The notes: a model not told the origin generated them from the sequence alone. A DNA stretch of 64,000 bases from Arthrobacter sp. SDTb3-6 (GCF_013376095.1 NZ_JAAMFN010000006.1:62001-126000), one strand, 5' to 3'; shown: positions 51,938 to 62,146, counted from the stretch's first letter. A program made the numbers and translations.

Positions 51938-52459
51938 TCAGCCGGCCTCCGGCCCCTTCGCCAGCCCCTCGACCACCACGACGCCGGGCAGTCGGGTCAG
52001 CCCGTCCGGGGCCAGCCGCAGCTTGCTGGTGCGGTTGCCGCCGCCCATGATGACCTCGGGCTGTTCCAGGACCGCGCTGTCGACGTAGATGGGCATGCCC
52101 GAGATGCCAAAAGGCGTGACGCCGCCAATGGCCATGCCGGTGCATTCCACCGTCAGCTCCGCGTCGGCGAAGGACGCCCGCTTCACCCCGAGCAGCTCCT
52201 TGACCTTCCTGTTCACGTCCAGGCGCGTGGTGCCCAGGACCACGCACACGGCCTGCACGGACGGCTCCACCTTGCGCGAGGTCACGACGATGGTGTTCGC
52301 GGCCTGCCCGAGCGCGACGTTGTAGTGGGCACAGAAGACGGCAGTGTCGGACAGCTCGTCGGCGCACGGGAGTACCTCGTGGGCAATGCCGTGGACTGCG
52401 AGTGCGTCCCGGACTGAAGGCATGAGGATGTCCGCGGAAACGGCGTCGTGCTTGGCCAT
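51938..52459 (-). CDS. YbaK/EbsC family (aminoacyl-tRNA deacylase-like) protein
   Basis: A 173-residue protein of the YbaK/ProX editing-domain family. Typical are VVTSRKVEPSVQAVCVVLGT, the lysine-bearing DVNRKVKELLGVKRASFADA, and TGMAIGGVTPFGI. Members hydrolyse mischarged aminoacyl-tRNAs such as Cys-tRNA-Pro. Specificity cannot be judged here. ATG 52459 begins AKHDAVSADILMPSV after the initiator. It is 35 bases upstream of the ATPase gene on the same strand, with its own separate start. Confidence 0.88.
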   Translation of the reverse strand: MAKHDAVSADILMPSVRDALAVHGIAHEVLPCADELSDTAVFCAHYNVALGQAANTIVVTSRKVEPSVQAVCVVLGTTRLDVNRKVKELLGVKRASFADAELTVECTGMAIGGVTPFGISGMPIYVDSAVLEQPEVIMGGGNRTSKLRLAPDGLTRLPGVVVVEGLAKGPEAG

Positions 52460-52502
52460 GCATCCAGAGTACCGGTGCGGGCCCCGGCGGCTGGCGCACC
52501 GG

Positions 52503-53342
52503 CTACTGCCTGCGTGCCGCCCATGCGATGCGGCTGCCGCGGACCTCCAGGTCCGGGCTGCGCAGGGGCGAACCGGGGCCGTCGTCGGTGAGCAGGTGCT
52601 GCAGGGCCTCGAGGTCCGACGGGGGTGCGATGCCTTCAAGTGCCGGGCCCATCCGCCCCAGGAAGGTGCGGGCATAGCGGGAGGCAAGCTCCGGCGTCGG
52701 CCGTCCCACTGAGGGGAACAGGCGTTGTTCGACGGCGGTGAATCCGGCCCGTTCCAACCCGGGCCGCCAGTCGGGGAAGGAATTCCAGCCCCGTTGGGCC
52801 AGGGCGGCGTGCAGCCGGGATTCCAGGCCGTCGTGGAAGGCGTCAGGGAGGAAGCGCGGCAGCCCGTCCATTTCGATGACCACCAGCAGCCCGCCGGGCC
52901 TGAGCGCGGCATGGATGTCCCGCATGGTGCGGTCCGGGTCGGTGAGCTCATGCAGGAAGGACGACGCCCAGACCAGGTCGGCGTGCAGTTCCGGCGGCCA
53001 GCTTTCGTTGACATCCGACCGGACGGCACGCACGCGCCCGTCCAGGCCCTGAGCGCGGGCGGCCGCCACCGTGCGGCTGAGCATGGCGTCCGACCTGTCC
53101 ACGGCCACGACCTCCGCTTGCGGGAAGCGGCGCGCCAGCGCCAGGGTGCCCACGCCGGATCCGGCGCCCACGTCCACAATGCCGGCGGACGCGGGCGCCA
53201 GCCCGGCAGCCCACTGCGTGGCATCGTCAAGGTAGGAGCCGAGGACCTGCGCGTCCAAGTCAAGGAGGTCCGCCAGTTCGGCCTCGTGGGGGTGGGCGTG
53301 TCCGTGTGCGGCGGCCAGGTGGTGATGGGCGTGATCAGTCAT
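52503..53342 (-). CDS. Class I SAM-dependent methyltransferase
   Basis: A 279-residue methyltransferase. A His-rich N terminus (MTDHAHHHLAAAHGHAHPHEAE) precedes motif I IVDVGAGSGVGTLAL, motif II AEVVAVDRSDAML, and motif IV DLVWASSFLHEL, then LRPGGLLVVIEMDGLP. The substrate is unknown. The histidines at the start might bind metal. ATG 53342 is 48 bases from the divergent XRE regulator gene, and both promoters overlap an inverted repeat, so that regulator probably controls it. Confidence 0.87.
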   Translation of the reverse strand: MTDHAHHHLAAAHGHAHPHEAELADLLDLDAQVLGSYLDDATQWAAGLAPASAGIVDVGAGSGVGTLALARRFPQAEVVAVDRSDAMLSRTVAAARAQGLDGRVRAVRSDVNESWPPELHADLVWASSFLHELTDPDRTMRDIHAALRPGGLLVVIEMDGLPRFLPDAFHDGLESRLHAALAQRGWNSFPDWRPGLERAGFTAVEQRLFPSVGRPTPELASRYARTFLGRMGPALEGIAPPSDLEALQHLLTDDGPGSPLRSPDLEVRGSRIAWAARRQ

Positions 53343-53363
53343 GGTTTCCACGGTAGCTGTCCG

Positions 53364-53399
53364 ATGCGCAGATGGCATATACTTTTGCGCATGACGCAA
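53364..53399. promoter_or_regulatory. Inverted-repeat operator in the methyltransferase/XRE spacer
   Basis: ATGCGCA at 53364-53370 and TGCGCAT at 53386-53392 are complementary arms about two helical turns apart, framing the -10 box TATACT (53378-53383) of the XRE gene. A second small repeat TTGCG/CGCAA spans 53385-53399 over the start codon. The arrangement suits autoregulation by the XRE protein. Confidence 0.5.
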
Positions 53400-53966
53400 G
53401 AATTCGCCATGGACATGGTCATCCGCCAGCGCCTGCGCGGCCTGAGGCTCGCCCGCGGGTGGTCGCTGGAAAACCTTGCCGCGCGCTGCAACCTCAGCCC
53501 GTCAACGCTGAGCCGCCTGGAAACCGGCCACCGCCGGATCGCGCTGGACCAGCTGGTGCCCATTGCCCGGGCCCTGGACACCACCCTGGATGCGCTGGTT
53601 GAGCCGGTGGGGGAGGAGGACGTCGTCATCCGGCCCGAGGCCGGGCACACCCCGGGGCTGACCACGTGGATCCTGTCCGATGAACGCGCCCTGCACGGCA
53701 AGGTCGTCGCCAAAATGCGCATCACTGCCGAACGGACAGGGGGGCTGGGTGTCCATCCGGGACGCGACTGGTTTACCGTCCTCTCCGGCACGGCGCGGCT
53801 GGAGCTGGGGGAGCGGACCATCCTGGTGCACGCCGGTGAGGTGGCCGAGTTTTCCACCATGGTGCCGCACTGGATCGGCGCCCATGGCGGGCCCGTGGAA
53901 ATCGTGAGCATCCTCAACCACGACGGCGGACTGGCCCACCTTCACGGCCCGGACACCGCCGCGTAA
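53391..53966 (+). CDS. XRE family transcriptional regulator with cupin domain
   Basis: A 191-residue regulator. The helix-turn-helix is at about residues 10-66 (IRQRLRGLRLARGWSLENLA, ARCNLSPSTLSRLETGHRRI), and a C-terminal cupin covers about residues 105-180 (DWFTVLSGTARLELGERTIL, HAGEVAEFSTMVPHWIGAHG). Cupin-XRE proteins bind small effectors. ATG 53391 lies seven bases after TATACT with no ribosome site, so translation is probably leaderless. It is divergent from the methyltransferase gene, the likely target. Confidence 0.9.
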   Translation: MTQEFAMDMVIRQRLRGLRLARGWSLENLAARCNLSPSTLSRLETGHRRIALDQLVPIARALDTTLDALVEPVGEEDVVIRPEAGHTPGLTTWILSDERALHGKVVAKMRITAERTGGLGVHPGRDWFTVLSGTARLELGERTILVHAGEVAEFSTMVPHWIGAHGGPVEIVSILNHDGGLAHLHGPDTAA

Positions 53967-53985
53967 AGCGCCCGGGCCCGGAATC

Positions 53986-54450
53986 CTATGCGGTCCGGGC
54001 ATGGGCTATGACCAGCCCGATGGGGGCGCTGACCAAAAGGACGACCACCATGATGCGGAACGCCCAGAGGAGCAGCGGCAGGTGCCTGCCGGCTCCCCGG
54101 ACGGCCCAGATGAACATCGCCAGGGCAATGACGAGCAGTGCCGCACCCAAATATGTCAGGGCGGGTGTGGCGAGGAGGGTGCCGAGGAGGACGGCGATGG
54201 TTGAAAGGTTCAGCACCACGGCCTCGCCGGACAGGAACGTCGGGGAGAGTTCCCTGGACGCCAGCCCGGCCTGTCCAAGGCCCAGCACCAGTTGGGCGAC
54301 GCCGGCCACCAGCACCAGGTAGGCCACGGCCCACGATGAGTTGTAGCTGGGGGAGCCGGCACTGGCGGCGGAGAGGACGCCGCCAAGGACCAGGCTGATG
54401 CCGCCGATGACGAGGAAGGGGATAGCGGATTTGTTCACAACTCCCAGCAT
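53986..54450 (-). CDS. Membrane protein of unknown function
   Basis: A 154-residue protein with four or five hydrophobic helices (IPFLVIGGISLVLGGVLSA, WAVAYLVLVAGVAQLVLGLG, VVLNLSTIAVLLGTLLA, YLGAALLVIALAMFIWAVRG, WAFRIMVVVLLVSAPIGLVI). I do not recognise the family. ATG 54450 is preferred since AGGAAG precedes it; an in-frame GTG at 54471 would add seven residues. It converges with the XRE gene. Confidence 0.75.
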   Translation of the reverse strand: MLGVVNKSAIPFLVIGGISLVLGGVLSAASAGSPSYNSSWAVAYLVLVAGVAQLVLGLGQAGLASRELSPTFLSGEAVVLNLSTIAVLLGTLLATPALTYLGAALLVIALAMFIWAVRGAGRHLPLLLWAFRIMVVVLLVSAPIGLVIAHARTA

Positions 54451-54517
54451 ATTTGTCTTCCTGTGCGCCACCTGAAAGCCGGGGCGCCGTCACACTGCGG
54501 CCGTGGCCTGTCTCCGG

Positions 54518-54922
54518 CTACGTGGCCGGGTAAAGCGCAGCGAGGGGTGCGACGGCGACGATCCCTTCGGCCTGGCGGGCCAGTGCGGGGTCGAGGGTGA
54601 CGAACGCATCCGCCTGCAGCTGGGCGACGGCAATGTACTCGGCATTGGCCGTGTCGTCCAGGTGGAGCCGCTCCGCCACCTGCCAGGCGACGGCCCGTGA
54701 GACCCTGTCGCCGAGCAAGCGGATATGCATCGAGGTGATGCGGTCCAGGAGCGCCATGGCCTCCTTGCCACTCAGCTCACCCCGCCGTGACGCCTGGTAC
54801 AGCGATGAGAGGCATTGTGAGCGCAGGATTGTCGGTGCCACGAGCTGGTCGCCGTCGGCAATCGCCACCCCGTCCCGTGCCAGCTGGATGGCGGCAGGGG
54901 CATCGATCACATATCTCGTCAT
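54518..54922 (-). CDS. PIN domain protein (VapC-like), no antitoxin seen
   Basis: A 134-residue PIN-domain protein. The first acidic residue is in TRYVIDAPAAIQLARDG, others in AEYIAVAQLQADAFVTLDPA, fitting the metal-binding acids of PIN nucleases; the family would be RNA-cleaving. The conserved QLVAPTILRSQCLSSLY and LLGDRVSRAVAWQVAERL match a common actinobacterial PIN group. No antitoxin gene of 60-90 codons stands directly upstream. A -10-like AATAAT (54929-54934 on the minus strand) is six bases before the ATG, so the mRNA may be leaderless. Confidence 0.75.
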   Translation of the reverse strand: MTRYVIDAPAAIQLARDGVAIADGDQLVAPTILRSQCLSSLYQASRRGELSGKEAMALLDRITSMHIRLLGDRVSRAVAWQVAERLHLDDTANAEYIAVAQLQADAFVTLDPALARQAEGIVAVAPLAALYPAT

Positions 54923-55044
54923 GCCCCCATTATTGGTGCCGCGCCCGCGGGTGTCCATGGCAGCGGCCGGGAGCTTCCAGACAGGGGCAAAGTGGGAGGA
55001 CCTGCGTTGGCAAGCGGACAGGGGGTCGGAGGGTTGTCGCCCGG

Positions 55045-55658
55045 GTGGCCGGCAGCGGCCGGCTGTTCGCAGAGGCTTTGGCCATTGCCGGTTTCGCCTC
55101 GATCCGCTATGACAAGCGCGTGTCGGGTCCGTATGCGATGCAGAACATTCCCAGGCCCACCGGCAGGTTGAGCATGCAGTCGCACCTGGATGAGCGGAGC
55201 TGATGCCCAAAGGTGCCGAGGCTGCTGCGCCCTACTATGCCGGCTTGCCGATGGACCCGGACCCCGCCCTGCCAGACAGTGTGAAGATGGTGCTCGCCAG
55301 CTTCGAGGCACCGGCAAACCTTCCCTTGGCCAGGGAACTGTGGCTCGAATCGGCCCGCGACCCGCTGCAGCAGGTCCGAATTCCCACGCTGGTGTTGATC
55401 GGGGGGCAGGGACGTCCAGATTGACGTCCCTGCCGATGGGGCCCGCTTCAGGAAGCCGGTGCCGGGATGCCAAATGTGGACTTCGCCTTCCCGCCCAACG
55501 CCAACCATGTTTTCAAGGAAGACCGTCGCAGCCCCGCCGAGGTGGCCGCGACACCGGGCAACAAATACAACGAACCGGGCACGCATCCCGATCCGGAAAG
55601 CCTTGAAGTGATTCTCGGCTGGCTCGGACGGACCGGGGAATCCATCACACGCGGCTAG
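55045..55658 (+). pseudogene. Decayed alpha/beta hydrolase gene
   Basis: Fragments of one hydrolase in different frames. Bases 55045-55203 encode LFAEALAIAGFASIRYDKR and RLSMQSHLDERS, then a stop. Bases 55203-55424 in another frame give DPALPDSVKMVLASFEAPAN and IPTLVLIGGQ, then a stop at 55422-55424. The family continuation DVQIDVPADGARF is present in the +1 frame, so an extra G in the run at 55402-55411 caused the shift. MPNVDFAFPPNANHVFKED and the C terminus follow in the earlier frame from 55467 to 55658. The middle with the catalytic Ser elbow is missing, while the likely acid and His regions survive. It cannot make an active enzyme. Confidence 0.75.
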
Positions 55659-56243
55659 GAAAAACTGCAGCGTGAAAATCCCGGGGCCGTTGGAGCCAGC
55701 CGCAGTCGTGGGGAGGGCCGTTTCGCTTTAGTTTACATAATGTAGATTATCGGCGTTAAACCCACTGGAGTGGAAGTAGCTTCGAGAACACCCGGTCCGC
55801 CGAAGAATTCGAGGGTTTCGCAGGTCAACCAGTGTCCGCCGTAATTGAACGGGCCCGTGGGACGAATCAGGGTTTACCGTCGGATCCGTCGCGCCTGTAG
55901 GTTTCCTGCCTCCAGTGCATGTTTCCAGGGTTGAAGGGTCGTCGTGGGTGGTGCCGTTCCTGGTTTCGTCCCTCGAATGCTGATGAACCCGGCCGAAAAC
56001 ATCGCACGGGAAACCTGGAACCGTGTAGCGGTCACCAAGGAACAGGTCACCATGGGGACCGCCCGGATCGCATTGCCGGGCCGGATCCGCTGGCCGTGCG
56101 ATGGAGCGCACCCCACGAACTCGCCAGCCTTGCACCCGTGGCCATCACCGCCGGCACTCTCGGCTGCTCCCCCGCCGCCATCGACCGCCTCGCCACGGAC
56201 TCGGCCGTCGCCCACGCCCAATATGTCGCCGCGACGGGAACGG
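55659..56243. other. Gene-poor stretch containing the dif-like site
   Basis: No convincing gene is seen in this 585-base stretch. Open frames on both strands lack ribosome sites and family resemblance. The first 100 bases are AT-richer than the surroundings and hold the dif-like sequence. The rest may be remnants of lost genes. Confidence 0.6.
55730..55757 (-). other. dif: dif-like XerC/XerD recombination site
   Basis: Read on the minus strand: an XerC-side arm AACGCCGATAA, a six-base centre TCTACA, and an XerD-side arm TTATGTAAACT. The actinobacterial dif consensus that I recall has CCGATAAT, a two-base variable position, then ACATTATGT and an outer CAAGT. The central 17 positions agree completely and four or five outer bases differ. 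The site stands in non-coding DNA in an accessory-looking region. dif is where XerCD resolves chromosome dimers at the terminus. A GGGGAGGG octamer (55710-55717) resembling a KOPS sequence points toward it, but such octamers are common in GC-rich DNA. Confidence 0.7.
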
Positions 56244-56657
56244 TCAGGAAAAGCCCCTGAACACGCCGTCGTCATCGGTGCGCCCCGCGAACTCTTCCCA
56301 GTCCATATTGGAGATGTTCAGGTTGTTCTCGACTCCCCAGAGTTCGCTGGCGATGCAACGAAACGGTTGGCGCGCATCATCGTCCAGATCAATAACCTGA
56401 ATTGGATATCCACGTTCCATTGCAGCGCGATCCACTATGAACAGGACCGACACCTGGTCATTGGCCTTAATGGCAGCTTGTCGGACTTGCTCCCAACTGA
56501 CGCCATCCCAAACGCTGTCATCGACCACATCCACGTAAGCGCGGAATCCGTCCCCGTTTTCCGCAAGAACAACGGACAATGCATCTTCCCAACGCTCTTC
56601 GTCGCTCAATGTCGTGCAGACCAGGAGTGATTTACTTGTCTTTGGGAGCGTCAACAT
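56244..56657 (-). CDS. DUF6924-like protein
   Basis: A 137-residue acidic protein starting LTLPKTSKSLLVCTTLSDEE after the initiator, with VSVLFIVDRAAMERGYPIQV in the middle and the ending ELWGVENNLNISNMDWEEFA plus DGVFRGF. This C-terminal motif is typical of a small actinobacterial family that I remember as DUF6924; function unknown. Relatives often lie near polymorphic toxins, which suggests an immunity role, but no toxin gene is adjacent. Its codon use is less GC-rich than that of the housekeeping genes, suggesting acquisition. Confidence 0.6.
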   Translation of the reverse strand: MLTLPKTSKSLLVCTTLSDEERWEDALSVVLAENGDGFRAYVDVVDDSVWDGVSWEQVRQAAIKANDQVSVLFIVDRAAMERGYPIQVIDLDDDARQPFRCIASELWGVENNLNISNMDWEEFAGRTDDDGVFRGFS

Positions 56658-56829
56658 GAGGCTATCGAACCACGGTTACCGCCCTTCACATTTGAACGCG
56701 CCCAGTCGGCATCTTTTTCGCCAGGACGGGTGCCCACTCCCCTTCCACCAATGACCGGCCGTGGTCGAGTTGAAGGCCGATGGACCACCCGGAATGTGGG
56801 CACGTGCCGGATGGTTGGTGAGGAGCGTC

Positions 56830-57165
56830 CTACTGCAGCTTGCCGGGTTCGTGCTGGGCGCCGGCAGCGCCTGCGGTGGCGACGATGTCTTGCAGTGCCG
56901 TCACATGCGCGGCGAGTGCGGCGCGTCCGGCCCCGGACAGGTTGACCCAGGTACGGGGCCGTTTGCCGACGTATCCCTTCTCCAGTTCGACATAGCCCAG
57001 TTTTTGGAGATTCGTCAGCTGCTTGGACAACGCCGAGTCCGAAAGCCCGAGCTCGGTGCGGACGAAACCGAACTCCGCCCATTGGGTGCCCGCCAGCAGG
57101 GACACGATGTGCAGCCGGGTGGGGTCCAACAACATCTGATCCAAGGACCTTTCTCGCGGCGTCAC
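56830..57165 (-). CDS. Winged-helix transcriptional regulator (ArsR/MarR-like)
   Basis: A 111-residue one-domain regulator: SLDQMLLDPTRLHIVSLLAG, then FVRTELGLSDSALSKQLTNL as the recognition region, and LEKGYVGKRPRTWVNLSGAG as the wing. It belongs to the small winged-helix group that often pairs with a membrane protein. GTG 57165 overlaps the stop of the upstream membrane-protein gene (GTGA), so the two are co-translated. It probably binds the palindromes at 57697-57740 in front of the operon. Confidence 0.85.
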   Translation of the reverse strand: MTPRERSLDQMLLDPTRLHIVSLLAGTQWAEFGFVRTELGLSDSALSKQLTNLQKLGYVELEKGYVGKRPRTWVNLSGAGRAALAAHVTALQDIVATAGAAGAQHEPGKLQ

Positions 57166-57662
57166 GGGTGCCGTCTTTTCCTCTCGTCCGGGGCCATGTG
57201 CAGCAGCGAATGGGATACCGGTCGGAGCACCAGCACCACCACCGCGGCGATGGCCACGGACCAGACCGTGTGCGTGAGCGGCACATGCCAGGTGCTCGAT
57301 CCCACGGCAATGAGGAGGCACAGCGCCAGGAAAGCGATGGCCAGCAGGTACTTCCCGCTGACTGCTTTCCGTGGCACGGATTGCCGGTCCGGCACCGCCC
57401 TGTAGCCCATTGCGGCGGCGACCCGCTTGGACCGGCTACCCAGGACCAGGAGCATGGCGAGTCCGGCGATGGCCAGTCCGGGCAACGACCCCAACGGCGA
57501 CCACAGATCAGCGGCCAGCCCGGCCAGGATCGTTCCTGCGGCCATCGCCCACCAGAGCCACTCCGGCTTTCTCGCAGCCTTCGCCGCCGCCCGCTGCTGC
57601 CGAGTGCGGATCCCGCCGAGCTCCGATGCCGCCTGCTCCGGCGACGGTGTCTCATGCTTCAT
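57162..57662 (-). CDS. Membrane protein of unknown function, in operon with the regulator
   Basis: A 166-residue protein with a charged N terminus (RTRQQRAAAKAARKPEW) and four hydrophobic helices (WLWWAMAAGTILAGLAADLW, LPGLAIAGLAMLLVLG, YLLAIAFLALCLLIAVGS, VWSVAIAAVVVLVLRPVS). I do not recognise the family. ATG 57662 follows AGGGGTTAAGCG. It is translated together with the winged-helix regulator downstream, a pattern seen for membrane sensor or anti-regulator pairs. Confidence 0.8.
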   Translation of the reverse strand: MKHETPSPEQAASELGGIRTRQQRAAAKAARKPEWLWWAMAAGTILAGLAADLWSPLGSLPGLAIAGLAMLLVLGSRSKRVAAAMGYRAVPDRQSVPRKAVSGKYLLAIAFLALCLLIAVGSSTWHVPLTHTVWSVAIAAVVVLVLRPVSHSLLHMAPDERKRRHP

Positions 57663-58160
57663 CGCTTAACCCCTGCATTTCTCTCCAAGGAGGCTACTTT
57701 CCTGGAAAGAAAATAACATTAACTTTCCATCCAGGCAAGTACTTTCTTTGCCTCCTTGGCACTAGAAAATGTGTCGGAAACCCGCAAAGCCCATCACGGG
57801 GGTCGCCGTCGTGCGGGTCAAGGGTCGCGCGGATGCCACGGCAGCCCCCGGACCGCGGACGCGTGGGAGTTGACTGGCTGGCTGACGGTATGTCCTTGCC
57901 CGGGTTGGACCGGGCAGACCCATGGGTCCGCGGCACGCCGAGCGTGCGTACGCGACCAAAACCCACAAGGTACGTGGGCTGCAGTGACAGGGCGTCGAGA
58001 ACTGACCAACCGGGGACGTAACCACCAAGACGTGGAAAAACCAACGTTGTGAGGAACAGCACTCCCTGCGCGGCAATTCGATGTCGAGAACGTACGATCA
58101 GTTCCGTCCCAGTATTGATCGCGGCCACAATGGGCCATACCGCAATATAAGGAGAATACG
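57663..58160. other. Intergenic region with operators and the YCII promoter side
   Basis: A 498-base gap between the divergent membrane-protein and YCII genes. The first 90 bases are AT-rich with palindromes (see 57697-57740 and 57685-57694). A ten-base CCAAGGAGGC at 57685-57694 is matched by its complement GCCTCCTTGG near 57760. The remainder holds no gene I can support. Confidence 0.55.
57697..57740. promoter_or_regulatory. Twin palindromic operators for the winged-helix regulator
   Basis: First site CTTTCC-T-GGAAAG (57697-57709), perfect. Second site ACTTTCC (57722-57728), five bases, GGCAAGT (57734-57740), nearly perfect. They share the ACTTTCC half-site and lie 35-80 bases before the membrane-protein start, over its promoter region. 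Likely autoregulatory sites. Confidence 0.5.
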
Positions 58161-58565
58161 ATGAAGTACCTGCTGCTCAAGCACTACCGCGGAGCACCGG
58201 CGCCCGTCAACGACGTCCCCATGGACCAGTGGGCGCCCGAAGAAATATCCGGGCACATGAAGTACATGGGTGACCTGGCCGCCAGCCTGGTGGGCAGCGG
58301 CGAGTTCGTGGACGGCCAGGCACTTGCCCCCGAGGGGACCTTCGTCCGTTATGACGGCGAGGGACGGCCGCCAGTCACCGACGGCCCCTTCGCCGAGACC
58401 AAGGAGCTCATCGCAGGCTGGATGATCGTCGATGTCGACAGCCATGAGCGTGCCCTCGAACTGGCCGGGGAGCTCTCGGCGGCCCCGGGCGCCGGTGGCA
58501 GGCCGCTGCAGGAATGGATTGAGGTGCGCCCGTTCCTGGAGGCGCCACCGACGGTCACGGAGTGA
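58161..58565 (+). CDS. YCII-related (DGPF) domain protein
   Basis: A 134-residue protein of the YCII/DGPF family. MKYLLLKHYRG opens the domain and VTDGPFAETKELIAGWMIVD is the signature segment. Such proteins are commonly encoded directly before an ECF sigma factor in actinobacteria and may act as a partner or enzyme linked to it. ATG 58161 follows AAGGAGAATACG. The sigma gene starts eight bases after the stop, but it carries a nonsense codon. Confidence 0.9.
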   Translation: MKYLLLKHYRGAPAPVNDVPMDQWAPEEISGHMKYMGDLAASLVGSGEFVDGQALAPEGTFVRYDGEGRPPVTDGPFAETKELIAGWMIVDVDSHERALELAGELSAAPGAGGRPLQEWIEVRPFLEAPPTVTE

Positions 58566-58572
58566 CACCGAC

Positions 58573-59718
58573 GTGGACGAAGCACTCCTTCGCACTCTCC
58601 CACCTGCAGTAATCGGCGTCCTCGTCCGCCGCGGAGCAAACTTCGCCGCGGCCGAGGACGCAGTCTAGGACGCATTGGTGGAAGCGCTGCGAACCTGGCC
58701 CGCTGATCCGCCCCGGGATGCGAAAGGCTGGCTGGTCAGCGTCGCTTGGCGGAAATTCCTCGACGCAACCAGGTCGGACGCCTCGCGCCGGCAGCGCGAG
58801 GAACGCGTTGATGACGAGCCGGTGCCGGGGCCCGCCAACGCGGTTGATGACACCCTCCAGCTCTACTTCCTGTGCGCCCACCCGGCATTGACGCCTGCCT
58901 CCTCGGTTGCCCTCACCTTGCGTGCCGTCGGCGGGCTGACCACGCGGCAGATCGCCGCGGCGTACCTGGTGCCGGAGGCGACCATGGCGCAGCGCATCAG
59001 CCGCGCGAAGCGGACCGTCTCCGGCGTCCGGTTTGGCCAGCCCGGCGACGTGGCCACGGTGCTTCGCGTCCTCTACCTGGTGTTCAACGAAGGGTATTCC
59101 GGCGACGTCGATCTCGCCGCCGAAGCCATCCGGCTGACCCGCCAGCTTGCCGGCATGATCGACCATGAAGAGGTGGCGGGGCTGCTCGCCCTGATGCTGC
59201 TCCACCATGCCCGGCGCCCCGCCCGCACAACGCGCGACGGCCTCCTGGTGCCGCTCGCCGAACAGGACCGCGGACTGTGGGACCGGGGCCTCATCGGCGA
59301 GGGCGTCGGGATCCTGCAGGCGGCCCTGGCCCGCGACAGGCTCGGTGAATACCAGGCCCAGGCTGCGATCGCCGCCCTGCACGCCGACGCTCGCAGCGCC
59401 GGGGAAACCGACTGGGCGCAGATCACGGAGTGGTTTGACGAACTGGTGCGGCTGACGGGCAGCCCGATCGCCCGGCTCAACCGGGCCGTGGCCGTGGGCG
59501 AGGCCTACGGTGCCCCTGCCGGGCTGGAGGCGCTGTCCGCGTTGGCGGCCTCGCTCCCCCGCCATGCCGCGGTGGCCGCGTACCTGCACGAGCGCAACGG
59601 CGAGCCGGCTGCAGCGGCAGAACTCTACGCGGAGGCGGCCCGGAAGGCGCCCAACCTGCCCGAACGCGAACACCTGCTGCGGCAGGCCGCGCGGCTCAAC
59701 GCCCGCCCCCGGCCGTGA
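58573..59718 (+). pseudogene. ECF sigma factor (YCII-linked), interrupted by an amber codon
   Basis: A 381-codon sigma-70 ECF gene with a long C-terminal extension, frame open except for TAG at 58666-58668 (codon 32). Region 2 starts MDEALLRTLPPAVIGVLVRR and FAAAEDAV, then the stop, then DALVEALRTWPADPPRDAKG; relatives have Gln at the stop position, so one C-to-T change from CAG explains it. Region 4 has LRAVGGLTTRQIAAAYLVPE and ATMAQRISRAK. The C-terminal tail (WAQITEWFDELVRLTGSPIA) is intact. Restart inside the gene would omit part of region 2. It may be a recent pseudogene or a sequencing error. Confidence 0.8.
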
Positions 59719-59755
59719 ACGAACATCCGGGACGCGGCCGGTGCCCGGTGCGGCG

Positions 59756-62146
<2,391 letters not shown>

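Noticed and set aside
55944-56630. Plus-strand open frame over the gene-poor stretch
   Set aside because: Pro/Ser-rich shadow, no ribosome site, overlaps the better supported minus-strand DUF6924-like gene.
57694-58128. Minus-strand open frame in the gap before the YCII gene
   Set aside because: No family resemblance and it runs through the palindromic operators.
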